Shown here: positions 7,302 through 15,060 of the stretch, one piece after another
Numbering within the stretch: the stretch's first letter is position 1
Layout: each line of letters opens with the position of its first letter
The notes under the pieces: model-generated
Databases searched by the model: none
What the model saw: only the letters and a program-made list of their open reading frames with translations
What the model was told of the DNA's origin: nothing
Assembly (NCBI RefSeq): GCF_005863245.1
Contig: NZ_VBUT01000013.1
Coordinates: 1-64,000, forward strand
Direction: 5' to 3'
Source of the DNA: Nocardia cyriacigeorgica
GTDB taxonomy: Bacteria; Actinomycetota; Actinomycetes; Mycobacteriales; Mycobacteriaceae
DNA: 64,000 nt
Made by a program: the position numbers and the translations under genes

Positions 7302-8870
7302 TCACTTCTGGCGCAGCGTCTTCATGACGCCGAAGTACAGCGTCATGGTTTTGGCCCACAGCTCTTCCGACATTCCCGGCAGCGGCGCGACGGGCAGCAT
7401 CCGCTGCACCGCGATGGTCTGGGTGTCGATGTACTTGAGCAGGCCCTCAGGACCATGGCGGCGGCCGGTGCCGGAGATGCCGAGGCCGCCCGAGGGCGCG
7501 TCGACGCTACCCCACGCCGCGATGAAGCCTTCGTTGACGTTGACCGACCCGGCGTTGATCCGCGCGGCGACCTCGCGCCCGCGAGCGGTGTCGGTGGTCC
7601 AGACGCTGGCATTGAGCCCGTAGGCGGTGTCGTTGGCCTGTTCGACGGCCTCGTCATCGCTGCTGACGCGGTACACCGACACGACCGGGCCGAAGGTTTC
7701 CTCGCGGTAGACCGTCATGCCGGGCTTGACATCGGCGAGCACGGTCGGTTCGAAGAAGTAGGGGCCGAGGTCGGGGCGATGCTTACCGCCGGCGAGCACC
7801 GTCGCGCCCTTGGCGACCGCGTCCTCGACGTGCGCGCGCACGGTGTCCAGTTGACGCTGGAAGGTCAGCGACCCCATGTCGGCGCGATAGTCGAGGTCGG
7901 CGCCGAGCTTCACGGCCTCGACATTGGCGACGAACTCGCGCACGAACCGGTCGTAGACGGCGTCGTGGACGTAGATGCGTTCCATCGATTCGCACAGCTG
8001 ACCGGCCGAGGCGAAGCAGGCCCGCACCGCGGTCTTGGCGGCGGCCGAGACGTCGGCGTCTTCGAGTACCAGCAGCGGGTTCTTGCCGCCGAGTTCGAGG
8101 GAGTAGCCGATGAGCCGCTCACCGGCCTGCTTGGCGATGGTGCGGCCGGTGGCGCTGGAGCCGGTGTAGTCGACGTAGTCGGCGCGGCCGATGACCTCAC
8201 CGCCGATGACGGCGCCGCGGCCGAGCACGATCTGCCACAGGCCCGCGGGCAGCCCGGCGCGTTCGGCGGCGTCGACAGCCCACAGGGCGGTGAGGGCGGT
8301 CTGGTTGTCCGGGCGGCCGACGACGGCGTTGCCCGCGACCAGTGCGGGCAGGGCGTCCGATACCGCGAGGGCGAGCGGGTAGTTCCACGGCGAGATGACC
8401 GCGACGACGCCCTTGGGCCGGTGCCGCACGTCGACCTTGGTCAGCACCGGCAGCACACCGCGCGGTTTGCGGGTGGCCAGCAGTTTGTCCGCGACCGAGG
8501 CGTAGTAGCGGGAGTTCACCGCGACGTCGCCCACCTCGTCGAAGGCGTGCGCCCGCGACTTGCCGGTCTCGGTCTGGAGGATGTCGAGGATCGTGTCCTG
8601 CTCTTTCAGCACGATGTCGTGGAAGCGGCGCAGCACCGCGACCCGCTCCCGGACCGGGCGCGCCGCCCACTCGCGCTGGACCAGCCTGGCACGGTCGAAG
8701 GCCGCGTCGATGTCGGCGGTCGAGGACTGCGGCAGGTCGAAGATCTTGCGGCCGGTCGCGGGCGCGAAGACCTCCACCGACGGCGCACCGCCCGCGGCGG
8801 CACGGGCGAGCAGCGGTTTCACCAGCGCCGGGGACAGCACTTCGGCGTCGGCGTGCCGGGCAGTCGTCAT
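7302..8870 (-). CDS. NAD(P)-dependent aldehyde dehydrogenase, succinate-semialdehyde DH-like
   Basis: 522 aa. Family landmarks are SPWNYPLALAVSDALPALVA (about 160-179), the catalytic Glu259 in LELGGKNPLLVL, the nucleophile Cys293 in ASAGQLCESMERI and EETFGPV. This profile fits actinobacterial succinic-semialdehyde-type dehydrogenases, but the true substrate may be a longer aldehyde because the partner gene is an SDR. It oxidises an aldehyde to the acid with NAD(P)+. The gene is divergent from the TetR gene at 9002 with a 26-bp palindrome in the shared promoter region. Confidence 0.88.
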   Translation of the reverse strand: MTTARHADAEVLSPALVKPLLARAAAGGAPSVEVFAPATGRKIFDLPQSSTADIDAAFDRARLVQREWAARPVRERVAVLRRFHDIVLKEQDTILDILQTETGKSRAHAFDEVGDVAVNSRYYASVADKLLATRKPRGVLPVLTKVDVRHRPKGVVAVISPWNYPLALAVSDALPALVAGNAVVGRPDNQTALTALWAVDAAERAGLPAGLWQIVLGRGAVIGGEVIGRADYVDYTGSSATGRTIAKQAGERLIGYSLELGGKNPLLVLEDADVSAAAKTAVRACFASAGQLCESMERIYVHDAVYDRFVREFVANVEAVKLGADLDYRADMGSLTFQRQLDTVRAHVEDAVAKGATVLAGGKHRPDLGPYFFEPTVLADVKPGMTVYREETFGPVVSVYRVSSDDEAVEQANDTAYGLNASVWTTDTARGREVAARINAGSVNVNEGFIAAWGSVDAPSGGLGISGTGRRHGPEGLLKYIDTQTIAVQRMLPVAPLPGMSEELWAKTMTLYFGVMKTLRQK

Positions 8871-8898
8871 GAGCGGCCTTCTCCTGCGGATCGGTGGA

Positions 8899-8924
8899 TT
8901 AATTGAACACTGGTGTTAGATTAA
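8899..8924. promoter_or_regulatory. 26-bp palindromic operator between ALDH and TetR
   Basis: Two nested inverted repeats share one centre: outer TTAAT (8899-8903)/ATTAA (8920-8924) and inner AACAC (8906-8910)/GTGTT (8913-8917). The site is 29 bp upstream of the ALDH start and about 80 bp upstream of the TetR start. Size, symmetry and position are those of a TetR-family operator controlling both divergent genes. Confidence 0.7.
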
Positions 8925-9001
8925 TGCGTGTGACAAGCTCCGTGTCAAGCTCTCGGGTGTGCACGAGAGCCATGAACCGATTCGCGGCGTGATGGTCGGC
9001 C

Positions 9002-9682
9002 ATGCCTGAGACCACCGCGCGACGCGGCAGGCCGCCGCAGACCAAGCAGCAGGCCGAGGAGGTGCGGGCCCGGATCGTCCTCGCCACCGCGGAGGTGTTC
9101 AGCAGGACCGGCACGCGCGGACTGAGCGTCGCCCAGATCATCGAGCAGGCCGGAATTGCCCGGCCCACCTTCTACCGCTATTTCGCGAACGCGACCGAAC
9201 CGCTACTCCTGGTGCTCGACGCCTCCAACGAGGGGCTGGTCGAGGGCATTCGCAACGCCCTGACCGTCAGCGCCGAGGGCGTCGAACTCGGCATCCGCCT
9301 CATCGACGCTTTCCTGGACTGGGCCCGCGGCCACGGCCCGATGTTGCGGCCGCTGTTCGCGGAACTGCACGATCCGGCGTCACCGGTGTCCGGCTACCGG
9401 GAGCGAGCTCTCGACGATATCCGCGCCATCGTCCGCGAGAAGTTCACCGAACTCGGCCGCCCCGTCCCGGCGCCGCTGGATCTCGATGCCGCGCTACAGG
9501 TCTGCGAATACGTCGTCTATCGCATATCGGCCGGCGCGGAGCCCGGCTCCGAGCCCGATCCGGAGACGGTCGCCGCTGCCCGCGTCACCATGATCCGCGT
9601 CGTGCTGGCAACTCTCGGAAATACCGACGATCTCACCTACGCAATGGAATTGCCGGGCATATTTCCGGCCGCGCCGCGGTAG
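9002..9682 (+). CDS. TetR/AcrR-family regulator
   Basis: 226 aa. The N-terminal HTH spans about residues 23-68 (ARIVLATAEVFSRTGTRGLS, then GIARPTFYRYF). The C-terminal ligand domain is divergent and unassigned. It is transcribed away from the aldehyde dehydrogenase/SDR pair with a 26-bp palindrome between them, so it most likely represses that pair and itself in response to an alcohol, aldehyde or acyl ligand. The ATG at 9002 follows cggccatgcc without a strong Shine-Dalgarno. Confidence 0.87.
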   Translation: MPETTARRGRPPQTKQQAEEVRARIVLATAEVFSRTGTRGLSVAQIIEQAGIARPTFYRYFANATEPLLLVLDASNEGLVEGIRNALTVSAEGVELGIRLIDAFLDWARGHGPMLRPLFAELHDPASPVSGYRERALDDIRAIVREKFTELGRPVPAPLDLDAALQVCEYVVYRISAGAEPGSEPDPETVAAARVTMIRVVLATLGNTDDLTYAMELPGIFPAAPR

Positions 9683-9960
9683 GTTTCGCGCCTTCCCGCG
9701 CAGGCCCGCACCCCGCGCGCACAGTGAAGTCACTCACAGCCGGTAACGAATCCAACGGCACCGCACGGCCTTCCCGGATGATAGCCGGATAATTGCCCGA
9801 TGACGCCCGGTGGTCAGTGAGGAACTTCGGCGTTCCCGTCATCAGGGTGGCGAACCACCAACGCGTCATAGCCACAGGGTGTCCAGATTGGTGATACCGC
9901 ACGATACAGGAAAGCGAATCCGGCGGAGCCGCAGCATCGTTCGGCACTTCGCCGAATTCC

Positions 9961-9976
9961 GACGGTAGTTACCGTC
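9961..9976. promoter_or_regulatory. Perfect 16-bp palindrome upstream of the beta-lactone operon
   Basis: GACGGTA (9961-9967), gt, TACCGTC (9970-9976) is a perfect 7+2+7 inverted repeat 71 bp before the nltA-like start. A possible -10-like ggtaat follows at 9978-9983. The surrounding stretch 9683-10047 has no gene I can support, so this is the promoter/operator region of the operon. No regulator gene is adjacent apart from the TetR at 9002-9682. Confidence 0.55.
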
Positions 9977-10047
9977 GGGTAATGTCCGCGGCGTCGATCA
10001 CCCAGGAACGATCCCGAACGCATTCGCCATCGATTTCAGGAGCCCAC

Positions 10048-11097
10048 GTGCTGCATTCTCGATTCGAATCCATCGGCGCTTATCTGCCTTCGCACACAGT
10101 CACCACCGATGAGGTGTTGTCCCGGTTGGCAATTCCGCCGTCATTCGATCTCGAACGGATCACCGGCGTCACGGAGCGCCGTGTCCGCGACACCCGTCCG
10201 GGCCACGAGGAGGATTCGTTCACCCTTGCCATGGCCGCCGCGAACGACTGTTTGTCCAGGTCACGTTATGCGGCTTCAGAACTCGACGTCATCATCTCGA
10301 CCTCGATCACGCGCAGCAAGAACGCGACGCGGATGTACATGGAGCCGTCGTTCGCGTCCTCGATCGCGCGTGCGCTCGGCGCGAGAAAGGCGATTACTTT
10401 CGATATCTCCAATGCCTGCGCCGGAATGCTCACCGGCACCTACATTCTCGATCGCATGATTCGATCGGGCGCGGTCCGGAATGGACTCGTGGTCAGCGGT
10501 GAGGCCATCACACCCATTTCCGATACCGCGGTGAACGAGATTTCGGAAAAATACGATCTGCAATTCGCCTCGCTCACCGTCGGCGATTCCGGCTGCGCGC
10601 TGGTGCTGGATCAGGCGGTCGACGACGCCGACAAGATCCACTACATCGAGATGATGACGGCCTCGGAGTACTCGCATCTGTGCCTCGGGATGCCGAGTGA
10701 CAACACGCAGGGCGTGGCGCTCTACACCGACAACCGCAAGATGCACAACGAGTCCCGGTTCCTGCTGTGGACCGACACCCAGCGCGATTTCCTCGCCGAC
10801 CGTGGCCGCACGTTCGCCGACGAGGAATTCGACTACATCATCCACCACCAGTTCGGCGCGGCCGCAGTGCCGTACATGAACGCCATCGGCGAACGCGAGT
10901 TCGGCACCCCCATGCCGCCGGACCTCAATGTCATCCACAAGTACGGAAACACTTCCACCACATCGCATTTCATCGTGCTGCACGATCAGCTCGGCGAGGA
11001 CAACATCGCGGCCGGGTCGAAGGTGCTGATGATCCCGGCGGCCTCGGGGGTCGTCACCGGTTTCCTGTCCACCACCATCTCCTCCCTGAAGGTGTGA
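10048..11097 (+). CDS. nltA: OleA/NltA-like thiolase (KAS III fold), beta-ketoacyl condensing subunit
   Basis: 349 aa from the GTG at 10048, chosen because caggag lies 5 nt upstream; an earlier in-frame start at 9982 lacks support. It has a thiolase/FabH fold with a complete catalytic set: Cys124 in FDISNACAG, His266 or His267 in YIIHHQFG and Asn301 in KYGNTSTTSHF. Glu99 (YMEP) aligns with the OleA glutamate that reaches into the partner active site. OleA enzymes join two fatty acyl-CoAs head-to-head to a 2-alkyl-3-ketoacid. In Nocardia, nltA and nltB are paired OleA homologues of nocardiolactone biosynthesis. It is followed after 2 nt by the nltB-like gene. Confidence 0.85.
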   Translation: MLHSRFESIGAYLPSHTVTTDEVLSRLAIPPSFDLERITGVTERRVRDTRPGHEEDSFTLAMAAANDCLSRSRYAASELDVIISTSITRSKNATRMYMEPSFASSIARALGARKAITFDISNACAGMLTGTYILDRMIRSGAVRNGLVVSGEAITPISDTAVNEISEKYDLQFASLTVGDSGCALVLDQAVDDADKIHYIEMMTASEYSHLCLGMPSDNTQGVALYTDNRKMHNESRFLLWTDTQRDFLADRGRTFADEEFDYIIHHQFGAAAVPYMNAIGEREFGTPMPPDLNVIHKYGNTSTTSHFIVLHDQLGEDNIAAGSKVLMIPAASGVVTGFLSTTISSLKV

Positions 11098-11099
11098 TC

Positions 11100-12023
11100 A
11101 TGGGCGTACGTATCACTGCCACCGCTGTCAGCCGGGCCGAAGACACCCGCAGCGTCGTCGAGCACAGCGGCCGCGCCGCACGCAACTGCCTGGAGCGGGC
11201 CGGTGTGCGGCCCGACCAGATCGGGGTGCTGATCAACGCGGGCATCTTCCGCGATTCCAACACCGTGGAGCCGGCGGTCTCGGCCCTGATCCAGAAGGCC
11301 GCCGGTATCGGGCTCGAATACGGTGCCCACGACCCGCGCACGTTCTCGTTCGACCTGATGAACGGCGCGGTCGGGGTGCTCGACGCGGTCCGGGTGGGCA
11401 CCGCGATCCTGGAGACCGGCAGCGCGTCGCACGTGCTGATCGTCTCCGGCGACACCCATCCCTCGCTGACCCGCACCGCCGCCACCGAAGACTTCCCGTA
11501 CGCGAGTTCGGGTGCCGCCCTACTGCTCGAATCCACCGACGGCACCGAAGGTTTCGGCCGGGTGCACAGCCTCGCCGGCACCGGTGGTCCCGGTATCGAG
11601 GCGTATGTCGACACCGCGACCATGGGCACCGAGGGCCGCAACCTGATGACGGTGGTGCGCGAACCCGATATCGAGCAGCGGTTGCTGGCGCTGGCGACCG
11701 AGGCGGCGCTGGCGGCATTGGCCGACGCCGGTCACGCCGACCTGTCCGGCACCGCGCTCATCGCCTCGACCCCGAGCGCGGACTTCCCCGCACGGCTGGC
11801 CGAATCGCTGGGCATCGCGGTCGATTCGGTGCTGCTGCCCGATCTCACCGACGGCGATCCGCACACCGCCGCCCTCACCCACGCCTACGACCGGGCGGCC
11901 GCGGGCGAGAGCCTGGACCGGCACACGCACATCCTGTTCGTCGCCGCCGGTGCCGGCCCCTCGGCGGCCGCGGTGCTGTATCGGCTGCCCGACCGCGCGG
12001 CCACCGCCGGAGCGGCAGCGTGA
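11100..12023 (+). CDS. nltB: NltB-like thiolase partner lacking the catalytic Cys
   Basis: 307 aa, ATG at 11100. It has a thiolase fold, but the position of the nucleophilic Cys is Ala90 (FDLMNGAVG against FDISNACAG in the preceding protein). The active-site His/Asn segment is also not recognisable. It does keep the OleA-type glutamate, Glu57 in NTVEPAVSAL. In the heterodimeric systems NltA/NltB (nocardiolactone) and LstA/LstB (lipstatin), one subunit supplies the Cys and the other a catalytic Glu, which is exactly what this gene pair shows. Its stop overlaps the next GTG start (GTGA). Confidence 0.82.
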   Translation: MGVRITATAVSRAEDTRSVVEHSGRAARNCLERAGVRPDQIGVLINAGIFRDSNTVEPAVSALIQKAAGIGLEYGAHDPRTFSFDLMNGAVGVLDAVRVGTAILETGSASHVLIVSGDTHPSLTRTAATEDFPYASSGAALLLESTDGTEGFGRVHSLAGTGGPGIEAYVDTATMGTEGRNLMTVVREPDIEQRLLALATEAALAALADAGHADLSGTALIASTPSADFPARLAESLGIAVDSVLLPDLTDGDPHTAALTHAYDRAAAGESLDRHTHILFVAAGAGPSAAAVLYRLPDRAATAGAAA

Positions 12024-13699
12024 GCACAGCGACCTACTGGCAGGCCATCGACCGCTTCCGGGCCGTCGCGCAGCGCGACCCGGAACGCGAGGCGGTGATC
12101 TTCCCGGCGCACGTGCCCGAGAGCGGGGCGCCCACCTACCGGACGCTGAGCTACCGCGAACTGGATCGCTGGTCCGACACCATCGCCGAGCGCCTCACCG
12201 CCGACGGTGTCGGCGCCGGAACCCGCACCATCGTGTTGGTGCTGCCGAGCCCGCAGCTGTACGCGATCATGCTCGGGCTGTTGAAGATCGGCGCGGTGCC
12301 CGTGGTCATCGACCCCGGGATGGGCCTGCGCAAGATGGTGCACTGCCTGCGCGCGGTCGAGGCCGAGGCGTTCATCGGGATACCGCAGGCGCATGCGGTG
12401 CGGGTGCTGTTCCGGCGCAGCTTCCGGCGGGTGCGCACCAGCGTCACCGTCGGCAGGCGGTGGTGCTGGGGCGGTGACACCCTGGCCGAATGGGGTCGCG
12501 AGCCGAGCGGCGCGGGACTCGACCGGGCACCGGCGGATCCGGGCGAGGTGTTGCTGATCGCCTTCACCACCGGCAGCACCGGCCCGGCCAAGGCCGTCGA
12601 ACTCACCCACGGCAATCTGGCCGCGATGGTCGACCAGGTGCACACCGCGCGCGACGGCATCGCACCGGACACCTCGCTGATCACGCTGCCGCTGGTCGGC
12701 ATTCTCGATCTGCTGCTCGGCGCGCGGTGCGTGCTGCCGCCGCTGATTCCGAGCAAGGTCGGGTCCACCGATCCCGCGCATGTGGTCGACGCCATCACCC
12801 GGTTCGGGGTGCGCACGATGTTCGCCTCCCCCGCCGTGCTGATCCCGCTGCTGCGTGAGCTGCGGCGACGGCCGACACCATTGCCGACACTGGACAGCGT
12901 GTTCTCCGGCGGCGCACCGGTGCCGCACTGGTGCATCGCCGGGCTGCGCGAGGTCCTGCACGACGAGGCCAGGGTGTACGCCGGATACGGGTCCACCGAA
13001 GCGCTTCCGATGGCGACGATCGAATCGCGGGAACTGCTCGACGGTCTGGTGGAGCGGACCCAGCGGGGCGAGGGCGTGTGCATCGGGCGCCCCTCGGACC
13101 GGATCGAGGCCCGCGTCATCGCCATCACCGACGATCCGCTGCCGACCTGGACCGACGCCGAGAAACGGGCGCCCGAACTGGATGGCACGCGCGGAGTCGG
13201 CGAGCTGGTGGTCGCGGGCCCGAACGTCAGCACCCGGTACTACTGGCCCGACCGGGCCAACACCGCGGGCAAGATCGCCGACGGCGCGCGCATCTGGCAT
13301 CGCACCGGCGACCTGGCCACCATCGACGAGCAGGGCCGGATCTGGTTCTGCGGACGCAAGTCTCAGCGCGTCCGCACCGCCGCGGGCCCGATGTTCACCG
13401 TGCAGGTGGAGCAGATCTTCAACACCGTGGTCGGCGTGGCCCGGACCGCCCTGGTCGGCGTCGGCGAACCGGGGGCACAGCGCCCGGTGCTGTGCGTGGA
13501 ACCGGAACCCGGCGCGGACACCGCGGCGCTGGTATCCGCCCTGCGGGCGCTGGCAGCGCGGTCGGAACTCACCGCCGCGGTCGACCACTTCCTGATCCAC
13601 CCGTCGTTCCCGGTGGACATCAGGCACAACGCCAAGATCGGCCGGGAGCAACTGGCGGTCTGGGCGGCGAAGCAGCTGCGCGGAAGCGGAGCGCGATGA
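12020..13699 (+). CDS. nltC: OleC/NltC-like beta-lactone synthetase (ANL superfamily)
   Basis: 559 aa, GTG start overlapping the nltB-like stop by 4 bp. It is an adenylate-forming enzyme: P-loop AFTTGSTGPAKAVELTHGN (about 181-199), A5-like YAGYGSTEA and A7-like WHRTGDLATID. The near-C-terminal HNAKIGREQLAVWAAK matches the characteristic OleC ending (HNAKI.RE.LAVWA). OleC/NltC activate a 2-alkyl-3-hydroxyacid with ATP and close it to a beta-lactone instead of forming a CoA ester. The OleC-type C-terminus and gene order argue for this rather than an ordinary acyl-CoA ligase. Confidence 0.87.
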   Translation: MSTATYWQAIDRFRAVAQRDPEREAVIFPAHVPESGAPTYRTLSYRELDRWSDTIAERLTADGVGAGTRTIVLVLPSPQLYAIMLGLLKIGAVPVVIDPGMGLRKMVHCLRAVEAEAFIGIPQAHAVRVLFRRSFRRVRTSVTVGRRWCWGGDTLAEWGREPSGAGLDRAPADPGEVLLIAFTTGSTGPAKAVELTHGNLAAMVDQVHTARDGIAPDTSLITLPLVGILDLLLGARCVLPPLIPSKVGSTDPAHVVDAITRFGVRTMFASPAVLIPLLRELRRRPTPLPTLDSVFSGGAPVPHWCIAGLREVLHDEARVYAGYGSTEALPMATIESRELLDGLVERTQRGEGVCIGRPSDRIEARVIAITDDPLPTWTDAEKRAPELDGTRGVGELVVAGPNVSTRYYWPDRANTAGKIADGARIWHRTGDLATIDEQGRIWFCGRKSQRVRTAAGPMFTVQVEQIFNTVVGVARTALVGVGEPGAQRPVLCVEPEPGADTAALVSALRALAARSELTAAVDHFLIHPSFPVDIRHNAKIGREQLAVWAAKQLRGSGAR

Positions 13700-13983
13700 G
13701 AACGACGGCCTTGCGCGCGGTCCCCGTCATCGGGTGGTTGTACCTGATCGCCGGGCTCATCGCCGCCGCGGCGGGTCGCGCGCCCGCGCACCGGCTACCG
13801 CGTGTCCTGTGGTGGATCGACGCGTTCCTCAGCGTCGTGGTGCACGCGGCGCAGATCCCGTTCGCCCTGCGCGCCGCACGCGGCAGCGGACGGTCGGCGG
13901 CCGAAATAGCGCTGATGACACAGATTTTCGGGCTCACCTGGTGGCGCACCGTGGACCACGGACAGCGGGAGGACACACGATGA
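13696..13983 (+). CDS. Small membrane protein inside the beta-lactone operon
   Basis: 95 aa. The ATG overlaps the nltC-like stop (ATGA at 13696) and its TGA overlaps the ATG of the nltD-like gene at 13980, so it is translationally coupled on both sides. Two or three hydrophobic segments are visible: about 9-26 (PVIGWLYLIAGLIAAAAG), 38-58 (VLWWIDAFLSVVVHAAQIPF) and a shorter one near 70-84 ending FGLTWWRTV. The HAAQIPF and FGLTWW pattern recalls small DUF1145-like membrane proteins, but I would not assign it firmly. It could anchor the Ole-type enzymes at the membrane or assist transfer of the lipid product. Confidence 0.75.
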   Translation: MRTTALRAVPVIGWLYLIAGLIAAAAGRAPAHRLPRVLWWIDAFLSVVVHAAQIPFALRAARGSGRSAAEIALMTQIFGLTWWRTVDHGQREDTR

Positions 13984-15026
13984 AAGTTCTGGTGACGGGC
14001 GCCTCCGGCTTCCTCGGCGGGGCGCTGGTGCGGCGACTGGTCCGCGAGGGCGGGCATGAGGTGTCGATTCTGGTGCGCCGCACCAGCAGCCTCGGTGACC
14101 TGGGCGAGCTCGACGGTGTGCGGGTGGTCACCGGTGATCTCACCGACGAAGCCTCGCTGCGGCGTGCCACCGAGGGCATCGATGTGGTGTTCCACAGCGC
14201 CGCCCGCGTCGACGAACGCGGCACCCGCGGCCAGTTCTGGGCCGAGAACGTGCGCGCCACCGAGATTCTGCTCGACGCCGCCCGCGGCCACGGAGCCTCG
14301 CGTTTCGTGTTCATCTCCAGTCCGAGCGCGCTGATGGACCGAGACGGCGGCGACCAGCTCGACGTCGACGAATCGCTGCCGTATCCGCGCCGGTACCTGA
14401 ACCTGTACTCCGAGACCAAGGCCGCCGCCGAACGCGCGGTACTGGCCGCCGACGCGCCCGGCTTCCGCACCTGCGCGCTGCGGCCACGCGCGATCTGGGG
14501 CGCGGGCGACCGCTCCGGTCCCATCGTGCGGCTGCTCGGGCGCACCGCCGAGGGCGCACTGCCCGACCTGTCGTTCGGCCGGACGGTCTACGCGTCGCTG
14601 TGCCATGTGGACAATATCGTCGACGCCTGCGTGAAGGCCGCGACCGTCGATGGCGACGCGCTAGGCGGGAAGGCGTATTTCATCGCCGACGCCGAACGCA
14701 CCGATGTCTGGGGGTTCCTGGCCGCCGTCGCCACCGACCTCGGCTACGCCCCGCCTTCCCGCACCCCGAATCCGCGGGTGGTGCGCGCCGCCGTCGCGGT
14801 GATCGAGACGATCTGGCGGTTCCCGCCGGTGGCCACCCGCTGGTCGCCACCGCTGTCGCGGTATGTGGTCGCGTTGCTCACCCGTTCGGCCACCTACGAC
14901 ACCGCTGCCGCGGCGCGGGATCTGGGGTACCGGCCCGTCATCGACCGCGACACCGGTCTGGCCTCCTTCCTGGCCTGGCTCGCTGCCAACGGCGGCATCA
15001 CCGAACTCACCCGGACGCTGCGCTAG
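13980..15026 (+). CDS. nltD: OleD/NltD-like NAD(P)H-dependent 3-ketoacid reductase
   Basis: 348 aa, extended SDR (3-beta-HSD/epimerase type). It carries VLVTGASGFLGGALVRRL (about 3-20), the second-strand RR, DVVFHSAA and the active-site YSETK near residue 142. OleD reduces the OleA product (2-alkyl-3-ketoacid) to the 2-alkyl-3-hydroxyacid that OleC or NltC lactonises; in Nocardia the equivalent gene is nltD. The start overlaps the preceding stop. Sterol or sugar dehydrogenase activity would be the alternative on sequence alone, but the neighbourhood favours OleD. Confidence 0.85.
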   Translation: MKVLVTGASGFLGGALVRRLVREGGHEVSILVRRTSSLGDLGELDGVRVVTGDLTDEASLRRATEGIDVVFHSAARVDERGTRGQFWAENVRATEILLDAARGHGASRFVFISSPSALMDRDGGDQLDVDESLPYPRRYLNLYSETKAAAERAVLAADAPGFRTCALRPRAIWGAGDRSGPIVRLLGRTAEGALPDLSFGRTVYASLCHVDNIVDACVKAATVDGDALGGKAYFIADAERTDVWGFLAAVATDLGYAPPSRTPNPRVVRAAVAVIETIWRFPPVATRWSPPLSRYVVALLTRSATYDTAAAARDLGYRPVIDRDTGLASFLAWLAANGGITELTRTLR

Positions 15027-15060
15027 CCCGCGCACCGTCACACCGATCAGCGAGGTAGAT

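Noticed and set aside
6966..8906. 646-aa plus-strand open frame opposite the aldehyde dehydrogenase
   Set aside because: Composition is Gly/Val/Asp-rich without motifs, and it lies fully antisense to a complete ALDH with catalytic residues.
9683..9960. Possible gene between TetR and the beta-lactone operon (for example minus-strand frames near 9633-10023)
   Set aside because: No RBS, poor codon use and no recognisable product; treated as intergenic.
9982..10047. Upstream start extending the NltA-like protein by 22 residues
   Set aside because: The added residues are unlike the thiolase family and lack an RBS, whereas GTG 10048 has caggag at proper spacing.
11885..13651. 588-aa minus-strand open frame opposite the beta-lactone synthetase gene
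   Set aside because: Shadow frame; the plus strand has full ANL motifs and coupled starts.
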